Counted from the first letter of the stretch, positions 18,656 through 27,849 are shown. The stretch: 64,000 nt of DNA from Saccharothrix sp. NRRL B-16348 (GCF_001280085.1 NZ_LGED01000227.1:19040-83039), one strand, 5' to 3'. The notes: generated by a model not told the origin, from the sequence alone. Translations and numbers: made by a program.

Positions 18656-19224
18656 GGTGTAGGCGTAGGCGTTGAGCCTCCGGCAGAGGGTGGCACGGCC
18701 GACCTTGAAGGCCTGGGCGATCTCGTCCACGGTGTGCTCGCCGGGGTCGTACATCATCTGGGCCTGGTCGAGCTGGCGTTGGATGAGCGCCTCAGGCGTC
18801 CGCCGACCCTACCTCGGGCGCCGAGCGGCCATCCACGATCAGTTCGCGGTCGTACTCAGCCATCGCGGCGAGGAAATGGAGCACCAGTAGGCCACCGGAG
18901 GTAGTGGTGCCGATGCCTTCCTCCAGTACGACGAAGTCCACACCGGTCTCACCGAAGCCGCGCACCAGTTCGAGCAGGTGCTGGTGCGAGTGGCCGATGC
19001 GGCGCAGCTGGGTGACCATCACCTCGTTCCCGGTCTGGAGCTCGGCCAGCATCGCGTCGAGCTTCTTGCGGGAGGCGAGGTTTGCCGGAGACCTTCTCGG
19101 TGAACAGGTTCTCCTCGGGCACGTCGGCGGCGAGCAGCGCGTCGACCTGGGATCGGATTCTGTCGCGGTGGATGCCCGCGCGTGTCCGTACCGCGCGATA
19201 CGAGTCTCCTAACTCGCCCAACAC
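18656..19224 (-). pseudogene. Tn3-type serine resolvase/invertase, frameshifted and split by IS3
   Basis: Three frames together spell a serine recombinase. ARAST near the 5' end (the place of the catalytic Ser) reads in one frame. RSQVDALLAADVPEENLFTE and VSGK follow in a second. After one extra base near 19080, LDAMLAELQTGNEV, VTQLRRIGHSHQHLLELVRG, FVVLEEGIGTTTSGG and MAEYDRELIVDG read in the third. The C-terminal HTH (TVDEIAQAFKVGRATLCRRL) runs up to the IS3 target site. With two frameshifts it was already dead or dying before the IS arrived. Its tail survives at 17267-17335. Confidence 0.85.
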
Positions 19225-19361
19225 CTCTTTATGGGACGACGTTGTTGGCGAGACAGCCCTTCTGGAGACTCCGGCTACCTGGGGTGATCCACTGCACGCT
19301 CATGGGTCTTGAAGACGATCGTCTTGGACGGCTCTGTCGCCCAGCTTGATCGGGCCAAGGT

Positions 19362-21659
19362 TCATTCGCCGCCTTGCCCGCTCGTCTCGTGTCCACCTGT
19401 GTTCTGTGACGTCGTGCCCGATGTCTGCTCTGGATCGAGGCCGTCGAGTTGCCGTTGGATGCGTTCGGCGTCGGTTTCGCGGCCTTGTTGCCGGTACAGC
19501 TCCAACGCTTCCCGCCAGGCCATGCGGGCCTGGGGGTGTTGGCCAAGGGCGGTGTGGGGGTGGCCGAGGTTGTCGAGGGTGTCGGCGGTCTCGGTGATGT
19601 TGCCGAGGGTGCGGAGCAGGCTGACGGCCAGTTGGTAGTGGTGGATGGCCTGGTGGTGGTGGCCGGTGTGGTGGTCGATGTAGCCGAGGCTGTCCAGGGT
19701 GGCCGCTTCGGCAGCGGCGTTGTGGTGGCGTCTGTGCAGGGTGAGGGCAATCTGGCAGTGCAGGCGGGCGGTGTCGTAGTCGCCGAGCCGGGCGGCATGC
19801 CAACCCACGTTGTTAAGCGCGGCGGCTTCCCACACCGGCCGGTCGAGGGCGCGGTAGAGGTCCAGGGCGTGGTGGGCGTGCTCCAAGGCCCGTCGGTCGT
19901 CCCCCCGCCGCTCCCATACCCGCGTGAGCATGCGGTGGGTGTGGGCTTGCTGGGTGGGGTCGTGGTGCTGTTCGGCCAGGGTGAGGGCCCGGCCCAGGTG
20001 TTCGGTGGCCTGCTCGTGCCGCCCCATCTCGGCGTGGGCACGACCGAGGAGCCGGTGGGCGAGGGTACGGGTGGTGAGGTCGGGTAGGTGGTCGGTGGCA
20101 TCGGCGGCGGCCTGCCACACGGCCAGCTCGTCTTGGCGGTGCCCCCGCCACGTGTGGAAGGTGTGCAGTGTCCAGGCCAGGTCCCACACGACGTGATGGC
20201 GGCGGTGGGTGGCGGCGGTGCGTTGGGCGGCCAGCAGATGGGGGTGGTGGGTGTCCATCCACGTCAGCGCGGCTGGAAGATCGGGCAGCGGGTGCGGGCG
20301 CGCGCCGGAGGTGGGCGGGTCGAGCCGGATCGGCGGGCGATGGGGGTTCAGGAGTTGGTCGGCGGTGTGGGCAGTGTGCAGATGGAAGTCCACCACTCGT
20401 TCCAGCGCCGCCCTTCGCACCGGTTCCGGGAGGTTGTCGTGGGCGGTGGTGGCAGCGTAGGCGCGGACCAGGTCGTGCATCGAGTAGCGGCCGTGCGGGC
20501 GCCGGTCGAGCAGGGAGGAATCCTCCAGGACGCGCAGGGCTTGGCGCGTCTGCGCTTCGGGTAGGCCGGTGAGGGAGGTGGCGGCGGACAGGCCGATGTC
20601 CGGGCCGGGAGCGATCGCTAGCAGCGCGAACACCCGCCGTTGGTCGTCGGTGAGGTGACGCAGGGACCAGGACAGCACCGTGGGCAGGCTGGCGGCGGGG
20701 TCGGTGTCGTGGTCGAGCGCCTCCAGGCCCAGGTCGCGTAGTTCGGCGGCGAACTCGGCGAGCGGGAGGGTGGGGCGTGTGGCGGCGTGTCGGGCCGTGA
20801 TCGCCAACGCCAGCGGGTGGCGTCCGCACAGCTCGATCAGCTCGTCGGTCGCATCGGGTTCGGCGTCGACCCGGTGGTCGCCGAGGCGTGCGGCCAACAG
20901 GGCGCGGGCCTCGACCTGAGTGAGGACGTCCAGCTGCACGTGGCGGGCACCGTACCTGTCGATCAGTGAGGGCAGTGTGGTGCGGCCGGTGACCAGCACC
21001 GTGCAGGTCGGGCTGCCGGGCAGCAGCGGGACGACCTGTTCGGCGGTGGCGGCGTTGTCCAGCACGATGAGCATCCGCCGCCCGGCGACCAGGCTGCGGT
21101 ACAGCGCGGCCTGCGCGTCCAGATCCGGTGGAAACCCGCCGGGATCGACGCCGAGGGCTCCGAGGAAGCCGCGCACCGCGTCGCCTGGTTCGGCCGGCAT
21201 GCCGGTGGGGCTGAACCCGTGCAGGTCGACGAACAACTGCCCGTCGGGAAACCGGCGCAGGTTGCGGTGCGCCCAGGCCAGTGCCAGCCAGGTCTTGCCG
21301 ACTCCGCCCGTCCCGCCGATCGCAGAGATCATCACCGCCGTGCCCACCGCCGGGGCGCCGGAGACGATTCCCGGCGCGGCCGTGTCCCGGCCGGCCGGTG
21401 CGGCGGCGGACGGGGCGCCGTCCAGCTCTGCCAACTCCGCCACCCGGCCGGCGAACACCCCCGGCGCGGCGGGCAGTTGGCGCGGCATCACCGGCGCGGG
21501 CGGCGGCGGTGCCGCGTGCAGGTGCACGTCACCGTGCACCACACCGGCCTGCACCGCTCCGCCCGTGGCACCGGACACCGTGTTGCGCACCCGCAGTTCG
21601 CCTCCACGGTGGCGGGCCGAGGGCGCGGAGTCATCGGGTTGTTCAGGCTCGGGCGTCAC
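19362..21659 (-). CDS. STAND NTPase: NB-ARC plus tetratricopeptide repeats
   Basis: 765 residues. The N-terminus carries the short motif RVRNTVSGATGGAVQAGVVH then GDVHLH, shared with two other proteins in the window. An NB-ARC ATPase follows, with Walker A GTGGVGKTWLA near residue 115, Walker B MLIVLDNA, and the GLPLA-like HPLALAI. A winged helix (RYSMHDLVRAYA) comes next, then a C-terminal half of TPR units (AAALNNVGWHAARLGDYDTA, ATLDSLGYIDHHTGHHHQAI). STAND proteins oligomerise on ligand binding and act as regulators or conflict switches; the ligand is unknown. GTG 21659 has GGGGAGG upstream; the open frame to 22097 has no signal. Confidence 0.85.
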   Translation of the reverse strand: MTPEPEQPDDSAPSARHRGGELRVRNTVSGATGGAVQAGVVHGDVHLHAAPPPPAPVMPRQLPAAPGVFAGRVAELAELDGAPSAAAPAGRDTAAPGIVSGAPAVGTAVMISAIGGTGGVGKTWLALAWAHRNLRRFPDGQLFVDLHGFSPTGMPAEPGDAVRGFLGALGVDPGGFPPDLDAQAALYRSLVAGRRMLIVLDNAATAEQVVPLLPGSPTCTVLVTGRTTLPSLIDRYGARHVQLDVLTQVEARALLAARLGDHRVDAEPDATDELIELCGRHPLALAITARHAATRPTLPLAEFAAELRDLGLEALDHDTDPAASLPTVLSWSLRHLTDDQRRVFALLAIAPGPDIGLSAATSLTGLPEAQTRQALRVLEDSSLLDRRPHGRYSMHDLVRAYAATTAHDNLPEPVRRAALERVVDFHLHTAHTADQLLNPHRPPIRLDPPTSGARPHPLPDLPAALTWMDTHHPHLLAAQRTAATHRRHHVVWDLAWTLHTFHTWRGHRQDELAVWQAAADATDHLPDLTTRTLAHRLLGRAHAEMGRHEQATEHLGRALTLAEQHHDPTQQAHTHRMLTRVWERRGDDRRALEHAHHALDLYRALDRPVWEAAALNNVGWHAARLGDYDTARLHCQIALTLHRRHHNAAAEAATLDSLGYIDHHTGHHHQAIHHYQLAVSLLRTLGNITETADTLDNLGHPHTALGQHPQARMAWREALELYRQQGRETDAERIQRQLDGLDPEQTSGTTSQNTGGHETSGQGGE

Positions 21660-21836
21660 CGTCTGGACACCTCCCCGATCCGGTGGTACTGGGGGTCCCA
21701 GCGTTGCACCACACGACCGGACCACCGGCGGGTGTCGGTGGAGTTCACCCGCCCGCCTGAACCCACTCCGCAGAAAGGCGGACCCACGGCCTGCAATACC
21801 AAGCCACCCGTACTCGCACCGCAGTTCAAGTCCACA

Positions 21837-22173
21837 ATGGACCGAGAACCCGCCCTCGCGGGCCGGTTGGGCCGTGCACTGCTGCAGGCGGGCCTCGACG
21901 TGGAACTCCTTGGTGTCGCCGGGCTCGCCGTCGTCGTCGCCACCCAGCGCGACGACCACGGGCCTTCGCCGCCGCGGGACTCGTAGTCGGGCTCGGACTG
22001 CGAGTCGTCCGCGCCGACGTCCGCGACTCCCACAGCATGCAGACGTCATCGACGGACACGACGCAGTCGTGTCCGTCATCGGACCCGCCGGGCGCAAAGC
22101 CCTCGGCCTCTACTCGGACGGTGCCCGCGCGACCGTCACCGCGATGCGGAACACCGGCGTCGATCGACCAACA
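21837..22173 (+). pseudogene. Remnant of a small gene, two frameshifts
   Basis: Starts at ATG 21837 with MDREPALAGRLGRALLQAGL, then DVELLGVAGLAVVVATQ, and hits TAG at 21984-21986. The same protein style continues in a second frame (AAGLVVGLGLRVVRADVRDS, HSMQ) and then in a third (DGHDAVVSVIGPAGRKALGL, YSDGARATVTAMRNTGVDR). The three pieces abut without overlap, so I read one gene with two indels. The family is unknown to me. It is divergent from the NB-ARC gene. Confidence 0.55.
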
Positions 22174-22261
22174 GGCGTTTCGACGTCTCAGCAGCCGCTG
22201 GGAGCACGTCCCGCAGGCGGCAGGCAACGCTCGATGTCAACCCTTCCCCAGGGGCCTTGGT

Positions 22262-22512
22262 TCAGAGAACGTGTGGCCTGGTCACCAACCGGCCGGCCGT
22301 CTCGCCGCAATCGTGGTCGACATTGCACATCAACCGCTGGTAATCGGTCACGAGGCAGCGCGCGACATCGCACCCGCCGTCGCGCTCGTTGATTTCGTGG
22401 GCTTCGCCCACCGCCGCATCGCAGTAAGGGCACCGCCCCGGGAATCCATCAGAGGGGCAGTGCGGGCTGCGGGCTCGAGTTCGGGTTGTCTTCGTCGCTG
22501 ATCATGACCTCG
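22262..22512 (-). pseudogene. Small Cys-rich (zinc-ribbon-like) protein, probably frameshifted
   Basis: In one frame MISDEDNPNSSPQPALPL reads from ATG 22512 to a stop. In the next frame, from about 22475, the text is clearly protein-like: HCPSDGFPGRCPYCDAA, GEAHEINERDGGCDVARC, VTDYQRLMCNVDHDCGE, ending at 22262. Eight Cys/His positions in CxxC spacing suggest a zinc-binding fold. A single-base shift around 22465-22475 would join the two. It is not obvious from open frames alone, because the longer - strand frame here is a different one. Confidence 0.5.
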
Positions 22513-22531
22513 CGGTCGTCGGTGGTTGCAC

Positions 22532-22889
22532 TCACCCGTCGAGCCATTGGTTCCGGTCGGCGGGGTGGGGGAAGCGGCAGTCCACGTCGCAGTCCTGCGT
22601 GCCTGCGCTGGTGATGAACGGGCAGTCGTCGCGGTGGGCTTTGGTGAAGGTGACGCTGCCGTCGGGGTGCTCGATGACGTGCAGCGCGCCGCCCCACGTG
22701 TAGGCCCAGGCGATGTCGTCGGGGTCGATGCGGTGTTCGGCGTCGAAGCCGTAGCTGGTAGTCGAGGTAGTAGTCGCGTTCGACACGGGCTCGGACGGTG
22801 CGCCCGGCGATCTCCACGACGCGGGTGTGGTGGTAGCGGTACGCGGAGGCTCCCGCGGACTCGTCGCGTTCGATCACGGAAGTGCTCAT
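22532..22889 (-). pseudogene. Small unknown protein, one frameshift
   Basis: ATG 22889 (GGAG upstream) gives MSTSVIERDESAGASAYRYH, then HTRVVEIAGRTVRARVERDY, YLDYQ. About base 22755 the sense moves to the neighbouring frame: YGFDAEHRIDPDDIAWAYTW, GGALHVIEHPDGSVTF, DCPFITSAGTQDCDVDCRF, HPADRNQWLDG, ending at 22532. One indel or sequencing error would restore a ~119-residue protein. The family is unknown. It lies in the leftward small-gene run below the MoxR/VWA pair. Confidence 0.6.
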
Positions 22890-22945
22890 CACCGGGCTCC
22901 TTTGAGTCGGACGGATGTCCGCCAGGTGGTGTAGCGATTGGCGGG

Positions 22946-23659
22946 TTACCAGGGCGTGTCGCGTGTGCCGCGCGATGGGGTGTCAGCGCACGGCGGACGT
23001 GTCGCGGCCGCCGGCGGAGGTGCCGCAGACGGTGCAGCGTTCCTATCGTTCGGTGGTGCCGGCGAAGCCCGGGACGAGTCCCTGTCTTGGGTGTTGGTCG
23101 CGCCGCAGACGGTGCACTGTTCGTCGGTGTCGCCGATCCGGTCGAACGGGGATCGGCGGTGTACCGGTGTGGTGACGTGGTCCATGGTGCAGTCGGGTCG
23201 GTGGTTGGACTCGTCTCGGGCCTCGTCGGTGAGGCGGATGTCGTGATGGGGTTGGAGGTACTCGCCGAGGTCGGCGAGTGTGGCGATGCGGAAGGCGGGG
23301 ATTCGGGCGGCGCAGTCGGGGCAGTGGTCGAGCAGCAGTCATGCCTGTCCGGGGGTGGTGTGGTCGGGGATGAACCGCCACGCCCGCCCGGTGGTGGGGT
23401 CGGTGACGGTGATCAGGTCGCCGGGAACCGGTCCGCTTCGGGTGGGATAGGGGCGGTGGGGGTCGTCGGTGACGAGCACGGCGTCGGCGGGTACGTGCAG
23501 GGCGGTGGCGACGGTGCGGGCGACGCGGGCGCGGCGTGCCCACCGGTTCCACGTCTCGGGGTTGTCGTGGCGGCGGTGGAATCCGTCGGGGTCGGAGGCG
23601 CGGTGGGCGTGCGCGGCGCGTACCGCGCGTTCGGCGAGTCCGTGCGTCATGGTGGTCAT
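22946..23659 (-). pseudogene. Paralogue of the 15179-15964 protein, interrupted by in-frame TGA
   Basis: ATG 23659 overlaps the preceding stop (ATGA). MTTMTHGLAERAVRAAHAHR, then RWARRARVARTVATALHVPA, VLVTDDPHR, GDLITVTDPTTGRAWRFIPD align closely with the intact copy. At 23339-23341 a TGA stands exactly where the copy has Trp (GNGWLLI against GQA-stop-LLL). After the TGA the same frame goes on with DHCPDCAARIPAFRIATLAD, LGEYLQPHHDI, through the Cys-rich end (CTVCGATN) to 22946. It is therefore a nonsense mutant rather than two genes, unless the UGA is read through. Confidence 0.75.
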
Positions 23660-23916
23660 CGCGACCATCCGAGGGCGTCGGCGGCGGACTCGGGCAGGTG
23701 ACCGACCTGTTCGCCTACGCCGAGCCACACCATGGGCGGGTCGGTGGGCGGGGTGCCGTCGGCTTCGGCGTCGTCGGGGGTGCACACCACCCGTGCGAGG
23801 AGGTGTCGCATCGGGTAGCCGGGCTGGACGGCGACCCGCAGGGGCGTGGTCGGATCGTAGGCGGACAGGGCGGCGATCGCGTCGCCCACGGTCGCGAGTC
23901 CGGTGGTGTTGGTCAT
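23656..23916 (-). CDS. Small hypothetical protein in the MoxR/VWA cluster
   Basis: 86 residues from ATG 23916, weak GAAG upstream. The sequence (LATVGDAIAALSAYDPTTPL, RVAVQPGYPMRHLLARVV, MVWLGVGEQVGHLP) is compact, acidic and globular. Its stop overlaps the start of the following paralogue gene, and it starts 71 bp after the VWA gene. It is therefore part of the same leftward transcript. I do not recognise the family. Confidence 0.65.
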   Translation of the reverse strand: MTNTTGLATVGDAIAALSAYDPTTPLRVAVQPGYPMRHLLARVVCTPDDAEADGTPPTDPPMVWLGVGEQVGHLPESAADALGWSR

Positions 23917-23987
23917 CGTGGTTCGCTTCGTGCGTTGTGGTCGGTGTGGTGGCGGTGGGAAAGGTCCGGGTGGGTTGTCCGCCCCGG

Positions 23988-25763
23988 TCAGCGGGCTGCG
24001 CGCAGGGCGGCGGTGGCGGCGCGTCCAATGGCCTGGGCGGTGGTGGTGGGGTCGGTCAACAGGTGCACGGTCGCCCCGTCGAGGGGGGTGTCGTCGGTGT
24101 CGGTGGTGAGCCACAGCACCGCACAACCGGCGGCGCACAACCGGTCGAGTTTGCGCTGCCCGGCGCGACGGGGCTGATCGCGGAACCGGCCGTCGGAGAC
24201 CACGACCAGCAGCCGTGCCGCTCCAGGACGGGCCAGTCCGAGGGCACCGTCGAGGGCGTCGATGGCGGTGGGGATGTCCTCCCAGTTGTCGCGGGAGGCG
24301 AACTCGGTGACCTCGGCGGGGTGCTTGCCGGGGCGGGTCAGCGGGCGGACGTGGCGGCCGAAGATCACGCTCGCGGTCTGGGTGGGGACCCTGGTGTGGC
24401 GGGCGGCGTCGGCGAGGATCCACGCGGCCGAGGCCACGTGGGCGCGTGCCCAGTCCATCGAGCCGGACACGTCGCAGGCCACGGCCACCCGCAGCGGTGG
24501 GGTGGTGACCGGGGTGCGGGTGATGCGGGTGAACGGTTCGGCGGTGACGGTCGCACGGGCGGCGCGTTGGGCTTCGGCGGCGAGCACGCCGCGCATCCGC
24601 AACCGTCCCGGCGGCACGTCGGAGGTGGACTTCACCGCGACGCGTTCCCGGACTCCGGCGGTGTCCAACGCCCTCGCCAACGCCCGCGCGGCGGTCCGCT
24701 CCGCGGGTGTGGGCCGACGGGTGCCCGCCGTGGCGGTGGTTCCGGTGCGGGGACCGCCGAGGACGAACACCGACCGTGCCGCCTTCTGTGCGGCTTTGTC
24801 GGCGGCGGCCTCGCGCGCCTTCTCGGCGGCGGTAATGGCGGCGGGGTCCTCGGGTGTCTGCTCACGCGCCACGTTCGCCGCCACGCCGTTGAGCACGGCG
24901 GCGACCGCGCCCGCCAACGGCGACGGGGCACCGGGCACGCCGGGAGTGCCGGGGCGGCCGCCGGACGGGTCGGAGGTGGCGGACGGGTCGGGTGCCGCGC
25001 CGGGGTCCGGGGCGTCGGGGTCGGTGCCGAGGATCTCGCACCACTGCCGTCCGAGGGTGAGCATGGTGTCGCCGTCGTCGTCGGCAGTGCGCACGGCCGT
25101 GGTCCACACCGCCCGCAGCTTGATCAGCGTGTCGACGCCGAGTACGTCCTGCACGACTCGGGTGACCGGGCCGACCTCGATCTCGGTGAGCACGCCGGCG
25201 TCGGCCCGTCCCAGCAGCAGCGCGGCGCTGCGGGCGGCGTCGGCCTTGGTCATCTTCGGTGCGGTGGCGGGGCCGGCGAACAGGTGCAGGTCGGCGGCGA
25301 CGATGCTGTGCACGCAGGCGCGCAGCCAGTGCCGGTCGTCGGGGCGGCGCAGGATGTGGCGGCCTTCCATGCGGGGCTCTTCCAGCAGCATGGCGGCGGC
25401 GACCACGCCGGGCGGGGCGTCGGGCAGTGGTTCCCAGGCGGTGTGTTTGGCGTGTCCGCACTCGTGGGTCAGCGCGCCCCACGTCGGGGCGTAGCGGGAC
25501 CGGTCGGACAGGTTCGCGGGATCGACGGTGGCGGGGTCGACGCCGAGGTGGGTGCCGTCGACTTCGATCAGGGCGCGGGCCGGGTAGAAGCACGCCGGGG
25601 CACCGCCGCCCGCGCCGGGTGCGACGGTGACCACGAGATCATCCCGCTCGGCGATCACGGGGACCTCGTCGGCGAAGGCGACGGACAAGGTCAGCCATTC
25701 GGGAAGGGCGGGAAACACGACGGCACCGGTGGCATCGGGGTCGGTCGTGAGGTGGGTGCTCAT
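23988..25763 (-). CDS. VWA-domain protein with an HExxH motif, MoxR partner
   Basis: 591 residues. The N-terminal third contains LTHECGHAKHTAW near residue 100, an HExxH zinc-peptidase-like motif with a downstream LLEEPRMEGRH. The middle is an Ala/Pro-rich linker. The C-terminal von Willebrand A domain has an intact MIDAS (VACDVSGSMDWARAH), with further acids in LLVVVSDGRF. Proteins of this layout (putative metallopeptidase plus VWA) are partners of MoxR ATPases, which remodel a target through the VWA protein. The MoxR gene lies 48 bp upstream on the same strand. Whether the HExxH is active is inference. Confidence 0.85.
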   Translation of the reverse strand: MSTHLTTDPDATGAVVFPALPEWLTLSVAFADEVPVIAERDDLVVTVAPGAGGGAPACFYPARALIEVDGTHLGVDPATVDPANLSDRSRYAPTWGALTHECGHAKHTAWEPLPDAPPGVVAAAMLLEEPRMEGRHILRRPDDRHWLRACVHSIVAADLHLFAGPATAPKMTKADAARSAALLLGRADAGVLTEIEVGPVTRVVQDVLGVDTLIKLRAVWTTAVRTADDDGDTMLTLGRQWCEILGTDPDAPDPGAAPDPSATSDPSGGRPGTPGVPGAPSPLAGAVAAVLNGVAANVAREQTPEDPAAITAAEKAREAAADKAAQKAARSVFVLGGPRTGTTATAGTRRPTPAERTAARALARALDTAGVRERVAVKSTSDVPPGRLRMRGVLAAEAQRAARATVTAEPFTRITRTPVTTPPLRVAVACDVSGSMDWARAHVASAAWILADAARHTRVPTQTASVIFGRHVRPLTRPGKHPAEVTEFASRDNWEDIPTAIDALDGALGLARPGAARLLVVVSDGRFRDQPRRAGQRKLDRLCAAGCAVLWLTTDTDDTPLDGATVHLLTDPTTTAQAIGRAATAALRAAR

Positions 25764-25811
25764 GGTGACTGTCCTTTCGCGATGGTCGCGGGTCGGGACG
25801 GGATCCGGGTG

Positions 25812-27077
25812 TCAGGGATTGGTCGGGGTGATGCGGGCACCGAGGGCCAGTGGGGTGACGGCGCGGCCGAAGACGGTGCGCACGACGGTGGCGACGGTGT
25901 CCCGGTCCTCTTCCGGCGCGATGCCCACCAGGTTCGCGGCGGCGGCATCCGTGCCGAGCACGGCGGCGATCTTCTTGAACGCGAGCAGCTCGCGCAGTTG
26001 CGGTGTCCAGCCGACCTCGCCCCTGGCCTGCCGGCTGGCGAGGTTGCGCGCCACCCTGACCGCCTTGCCGTCCACGCCCAACTGGTCGGCGAGGTCGTAG
26101 TCGCTGGAGACCTGGACCTGTACGGAGAACCGGCTGGAAAGGGCGTCGGTGAGCACCGCGCCGTGCACACCGGGGTTGTGGCCGGCGACCACGTAGAAGC
26201 CGGGGGCGGCGTCGACGACCTCTCCCCCGTTGGCCTTGACGACGATCTGGCGGCGGCCGTCCATCGCGGGGTAGACCACGGCGAGCACGGTCGGCGGGAT
26301 CAGGGTCGCGTCGTCGATGAACAACGGCACGCCCTCGCGCATCGCGCGGACCAGCGGGCCGTGCACGAACACAAACTCGCCGTCCGGAGTCTTCGTGTAG
26401 TCGCCCACGAGGTCGGCCACCACGGTGTCCCCGTCGCCCTGCACCGTGACGCAGTCCGGGAATGCCGCCTCCACCACCGACGTCTTGCCGGTGCCGGGAG
26501 GCCCGTACAACAGGGCGGCGACACCGGCGTCCCGCAACCGCCGCAGCGCGGTCACGTCCGGCACTCCGGACAACAGGCGAGGGTGGTAGGCCGTGCCGTT
26601 GGGGCGCATCACCGGACCGGTCACCACCACCGAACCCGACGCCGGGGCGGGGTCGGGCGTCGCGGTGGCCGGAGGCTCGGCTCGTCCGGTCGTGCGAGGC
26701 GGGAGGGCACCGGCCGAGGCGGACGCGGGCGTCTTCTTCCGGTGGGACGTACCGGATGGTCGGGGCGCGGCCGGCGCGATGGCAGGCCCGGCGGCGGCAG
26801 CGGTGGTCGTGGTGGCCCGGTAGCTCAGCGGCGTGGTCGACGCCACCTCGGCTTCGCCGCGCCCGGCGAGCGTCTTGAGCGCGTTGCCCACCGCGCCCGA
26901 GGACCGTCCGTTCAGCTCGGCGGCGATCGCACGCGGGGTCAGGGCGGTGCCCGCCCGGTCCGTGAGGATCCGCGCGACCATCGCGCGCAGCTCCCCGTTG
27001 CGCAACCGGGAGGTCGCTCCGGAGGCGGACACGGCGGCGGCCGGTGTGATGGCGGGTGAGGTGGTCGTGGCGGTCAC
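25812..27077 (-). CDS. MoxR/CbbQ-type AAA+ ATPase with N-terminal winged helix
   Basis: 421 residues. An N-terminal DNA-binding-like domain (LRAMVARILTDRAGTALTPR, then RSSGAVGNALKTLAGRGEAE) matches the C-terminal domain of the winged-helix gene at 16276. A Thr/Ala/Pro linker follows. The AAA+ core has Walker A GPPGTGKTS, Walker B PLFIDDATLIPP, sensor 1 VVAGHNPG and an SSRF arginine-finger-like stretch. MoxR ATPases act as chaperones with VWA partners, here the next gene. GTG 27077 is chosen because GGAAGGACC sits upstream; the open frame continues to 27338 without one. Confidence 0.85.
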   Translation of the reverse strand: MTATTTSPAITPAAAVSASGATSRLRNGELRAMVARILTDRAGTALTPRAIAAELNGRSSGAVGNALKTLAGRGEAEVASTTPLSYRATTTTAAAAGPAIAPAAPRPSGTSHRKKTPASASAGALPPRTTGRAEPPATATPDPAPASGSVVVTGPVMRPNGTAYHPRLLSGVPDVTALRRLRDAGVAALLYGPPGTGKTSVVEAAFPDCVTVQGDGDTVVADLVGDYTKTPDGEFVFVHGPLVRAMREGVPLFIDDATLIPPTVLAVVYPAMDGRRQIVVKANGGEVVDAAPGFYVVAGHNPGVHGAVLTDALSSRFSVQVQVSSDYDLADQLGVDGKAVRVARNLASRQARGEVGWTPQLRELLAFKKIAAVLGTDAAAANLVGIAPEEDRDTVATVVRTVFGRAVTPLALGARITPTNP

Positions 27078-27124
27078 GGTGGTGGTCCTTCCGGTTGGTC
27101 GAGGTCGTCGGTCGGGCGGTGTCG

Positions 27125-27331
27125 TCACTTGACGTCGTCGGCGCAGGCGGTCACGCCGTCGGAGTGGGCGGCAGTGCGGTAGGCGGTGACGAAGCGCGGC
27201 GGCATGACCGGCTCGGCGTGCGGATTTCCGCCGTAGGCGTCGACGAAGGCGGCCCGCGTCCGGTCGTGGCGTATTCGGACTTGGCCGCCGAGTTCCGCAA
27301 TTCGATGATCTGCATGATCGGCTCCGTTCAT
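27125..27331 (-). CDS. Small unknown ORF heading the MoxR operon
   Basis: 68 residues at most, 48 bp upstream of the MoxR gene. The part from RIRHDRTRAAFVDAYGGNPH through MPPRFVTAYRTAAHSDGV looks like real protein. The N-terminal part may come from another frame, where ATG 27315 gives MQIIELRNSAAKSEYATT, so a frameshift is possible. No family is recognised. The even ~48-bp gaps between this, MoxR and VWA suggest one operon. Confidence 0.4.
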   Translation of the reverse strand: MNGADHADHRIAELGGQVRIRHDRTRAAFVDAYGGNPHAEPVMPPRFVTAYRTAAHSDGVTACADDVK

Positions 27332-27812
27332 CGGACATTACTCACGCCGGGGGTGGCATTCGCGGCGTTTTCAATCCCTTGTGACAATTCAAAGATAACT
27401 CTGCCGCACGGTGCGCGCTATGCGAAACACGCAGTTTTTCAAGACTCTTTCGCCGCTTTATTCGATCGCGTGTCGCAACCGATGAGCCGAGGATCGTTCA
27501 GACCGGTCGAGATGCACGGCGGCAGGCGCCGTTCGTGCAGGTCGGCCGCCCAGCCGTGAGCCCGACGATCGCGCACTATGCAACAATTACGCCCGACGAG
27601 ACGGAAAGCACGAGGACAAGGAAAGGATAATCACGGAATAAAGCCGGAGGCCAGAAACCCGGGTATGCGAACACGGGGCAGGAGATGCGGACAGCGGTGA
27701 CCACAGGGATCTGGGGGGCCATGACCCAGCGATCCGTCCCGATGTGTCCACCGGCTTGCGGGCAAGCGAGTCTGGGACACCAGCGGATCCCGTTCCACCC
27801 CCGCGAGCTGGT

Positions 27813-27829
27813 CTTACATGACTTGTAAG
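27813..27829. promoter_or_regulatory. Palindrome CTTACA-N5-TGTAAG
   Basis: Perfect 6-bp arms with a 5-bp spacer, 20 bp from the direct repeats at 27850. This spacing fits either an operator dimer site or a tyrosine-recombinase core site. Nothing in the sequence decides between them. Confidence 0.45.
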
Positions 27830-27849
27830 GGGTGGTCGTCTAACGTGAT

